A stretch of DNA of 20,000 nucleotides. It comes from Takakia lepidozioides. Lineage: Eukaryota > Streptophyta > Takakiopsida > Takakiales > Takakiaceae. Both the position numbers and the translations under genes were made by a program. The stretch lies in assembly GCA_030704615.1 (NCBI GenBank), contig JAKLZA010000285.1, forward strand, positions 1 through 20,000. The letters run 5' to 3'. The notes beneath the pieces are model-generated. The model saw nothing but the letters and a program-made list of their open reading frames with translations. It did not search any database and was not told where the DNA came from. Numbering within the stretch: position 1 is the stretch's first letter; each line of letters opens with the position of its first letter. Positions 19,701 through 20,000 of the stretch are shown here, piece after piece.

Positions 19701-20000
19701 CATTTCCGATCCAATGTCAGGAGCTGGAAGAGAGTGGCTATTGCTAGGAAGGAACTTCAGTGCATTGAAACCTCACATTCTCTTTCGCCTCAACACATGC
19801 CGTTGAGAGGTGATGCAGTTTCTCCAATTGCATGGTCGGCTGCATGGCCCGAGAATAGTGTTTTGCAATCTCGGGGATGAAGTCCTTTCCAAGTGCCGGA
19901 TCTGCAATTGCCACCACCTTCACAAGCTTTGACTTGTATTTGGTTCTGGACTTGACACCGGCTTCCTTCAAGTGCTCAGTCAATGACTGCAACGTTTTGA
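16776..20000 (-). CDS. Split gene with C-terminal amino-methyltransferase-like domain (partial, 5' end off window)
   Basis: Proposed exons in transcript order: 20000-19777 (open at edge), 19723-19577, 19493-19276, 19130-17974, 17916-17651, 17546-17351, 17245-16776, with TAA at 16776-16778. All junctions are GT-AG and keep the frame. The N-terminal exons (unknown domain) contain FIPEIAKHYSRAM, DPAVDVWLNRMTWWFQ and HTNSFGLYVKWDGTQTLEDY. Exon 4 adds a Lys/Glu-rich helix and an acidic linker (EEGEEEDSDGDF). Then come WSCDMIILDIPDGEP (motif IV-like) and FGLARMVLDDRGCVVVLASR. About 180 residues later is VEGTVLDLICGTG joined to ASMWAGRFSDRHLFAYEED, matching the motif I SAM loop plus the following strand of N4C/N6A methyltransferases in beta-class order. 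The DPPY position reads DIPD, so catalysis is doubtful. The tail is acidic (DSLEQDEDSDD). Frame breaks near 18795, 18655, 17750 and 17025 lie mostly in G/C runs. Substrate unknown. Confidence 0.72.
17246..17350 (-). other. Intron 6 of the methyltransferase-like gene
   Basis: The donor is TACGA/GTGAGTGC (full consensus) and the acceptor TCATGTGCAG/GATTGC; length 105 nt. It joins ENPEYE to IAGSGSKHVG in phase 2. The unspliced frame stops at once. Confidence 0.75.
17547..17650 (-). other. Intron 5 of the methyltransferase-like gene
   Basis: The donor is GGGACAG/GTATGC and the acceptor CATTGTAACAG/GTGCCTC; length 104 nt. It splits the methyltransferase SAM-binding loop, joining LDLICGTG to ASMWAGRF in phase 1. 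The unspliced frame reaches a TAG. Reconstitution of a known motif across the junction is strong support. Confidence 0.8.
17917..17973 (-). other. Intron 4 of the methyltransferase-like gene, containing a palindrome
   Basis: The donor is GCTTGG/GTGTTTTC and the acceptor CTGTGTATGCAG/ACGAAG, with a CTAAT branch-point candidate; length 57 nt. It is a multiple of three and stop-free, so reading frame alone cannot prove removal. Splicing deletes the palindrome (17948-17966) from the protein and joins LVHSFAW to TKQFDAYC. Confidence 0.55.
19131..19275 (-). other. Intron 3 of the methyltransferase-like gene, containing a palindrome
   Basis: The donor is TTTACAG/GTGAAGC and the acceptor TGCCTTGCAG/GTATATG, with CTGAC just upstream as a branch-point candidate; length 145 nt. 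It joins RIVYR to YMKYVLLQTG in phase 2. A copy of the short palindrome lies at 19206-19226. An alternative donor at 19235 (ACGAG/GTTTGTC) would need an upstream frameshift, so it is less favoured. Confidence 0.65.
19494..19576 (-). other. Intron 2 of the methyltransferase-like gene
   Basis: The donor is TTCCAG/GTAATTC and the acceptor GGAATCGCAG/GTAATG; length 83 nt. It joins NRMTWWFQ to VMSNAKEQVV in phase 0. The unspliced frame hits a TGA inside. Confidence 0.7.
19724..19776 (-). other. Intron 1 of the methyltransferase-like gene
   Basis: The donor is GAGAAT/GTGAGGTT and the acceptor CTCTTCCAG/CTCCTG; length 53 nt. Removing it joins VEAKEN to LLTLDRKWQTRW in phase 0 and skips a TAG that closes the unspliced frame. 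Confidence 0.65.

Overview
The window looks like nuclear DNA of a eukaryote, most likely a plant-lineage genome (a streptophyte alga or early land plant is my guess, not proven). The reasons are a large Ty3/gypsy LTR retrotransposon with Athila/Tat/Ogre-type features, and a minus-strand gene split by short GT-AG introns. No prokaryotic operon signals were seen.

Layout: (1) 1-665 is a broken copy of the 5' part of a retrotransposon gag, fused directly to a truncated LTR (666-1152). (2) 1153-1630 is an unclassified stretch with weak coding character. (3) 1631-14788 is one large retroelement of about 13.2 kb: 5' LTR (1631-2532), primer-binding site (2535-2552), a leader ORF upstream of gag (about 2553-3119), gag with three CCHC knuckles, aspartic protease, reverse transcriptase, RNase H, integrase with GPY motif (to 9242), a CACAGC-rich array (9241-9560), a very long extra ORF with a coiled-coil middle (10027-13800), a polypurine tract (13822-13835) and the 3' LTR (13839-14788). 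Every long reading frame is broken by 1-2 nt indels, while almost no motif residues are lost. (4) 14789-15830 is flanking sequence with one exon-like stretch. (5) 15833-16639 is an array of about 14 copies of a 22-nt near-perfect palindrome. (6) 16776-20000 is the 3' part of a minus-strand gene with seven exons and six introns, running off the right edge. Its C-terminal half resembles an amino-methyltransferase (N4-cytosine/N6-adenine type, motif IV before motif I) with a degenerate catalytic motif. Two further copies of the palindrome sit inside its introns.

The retroelement proteins would form a self-contained copy-and-paste system: Gag packages RNA, Pol copies and integrates it, and the extra ORF has no assignable role. 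The methyltransferase-like gene and the palindromes are the least explained parts of the window. All calls come from reading the sequence by eye; no alignment or database search was run.
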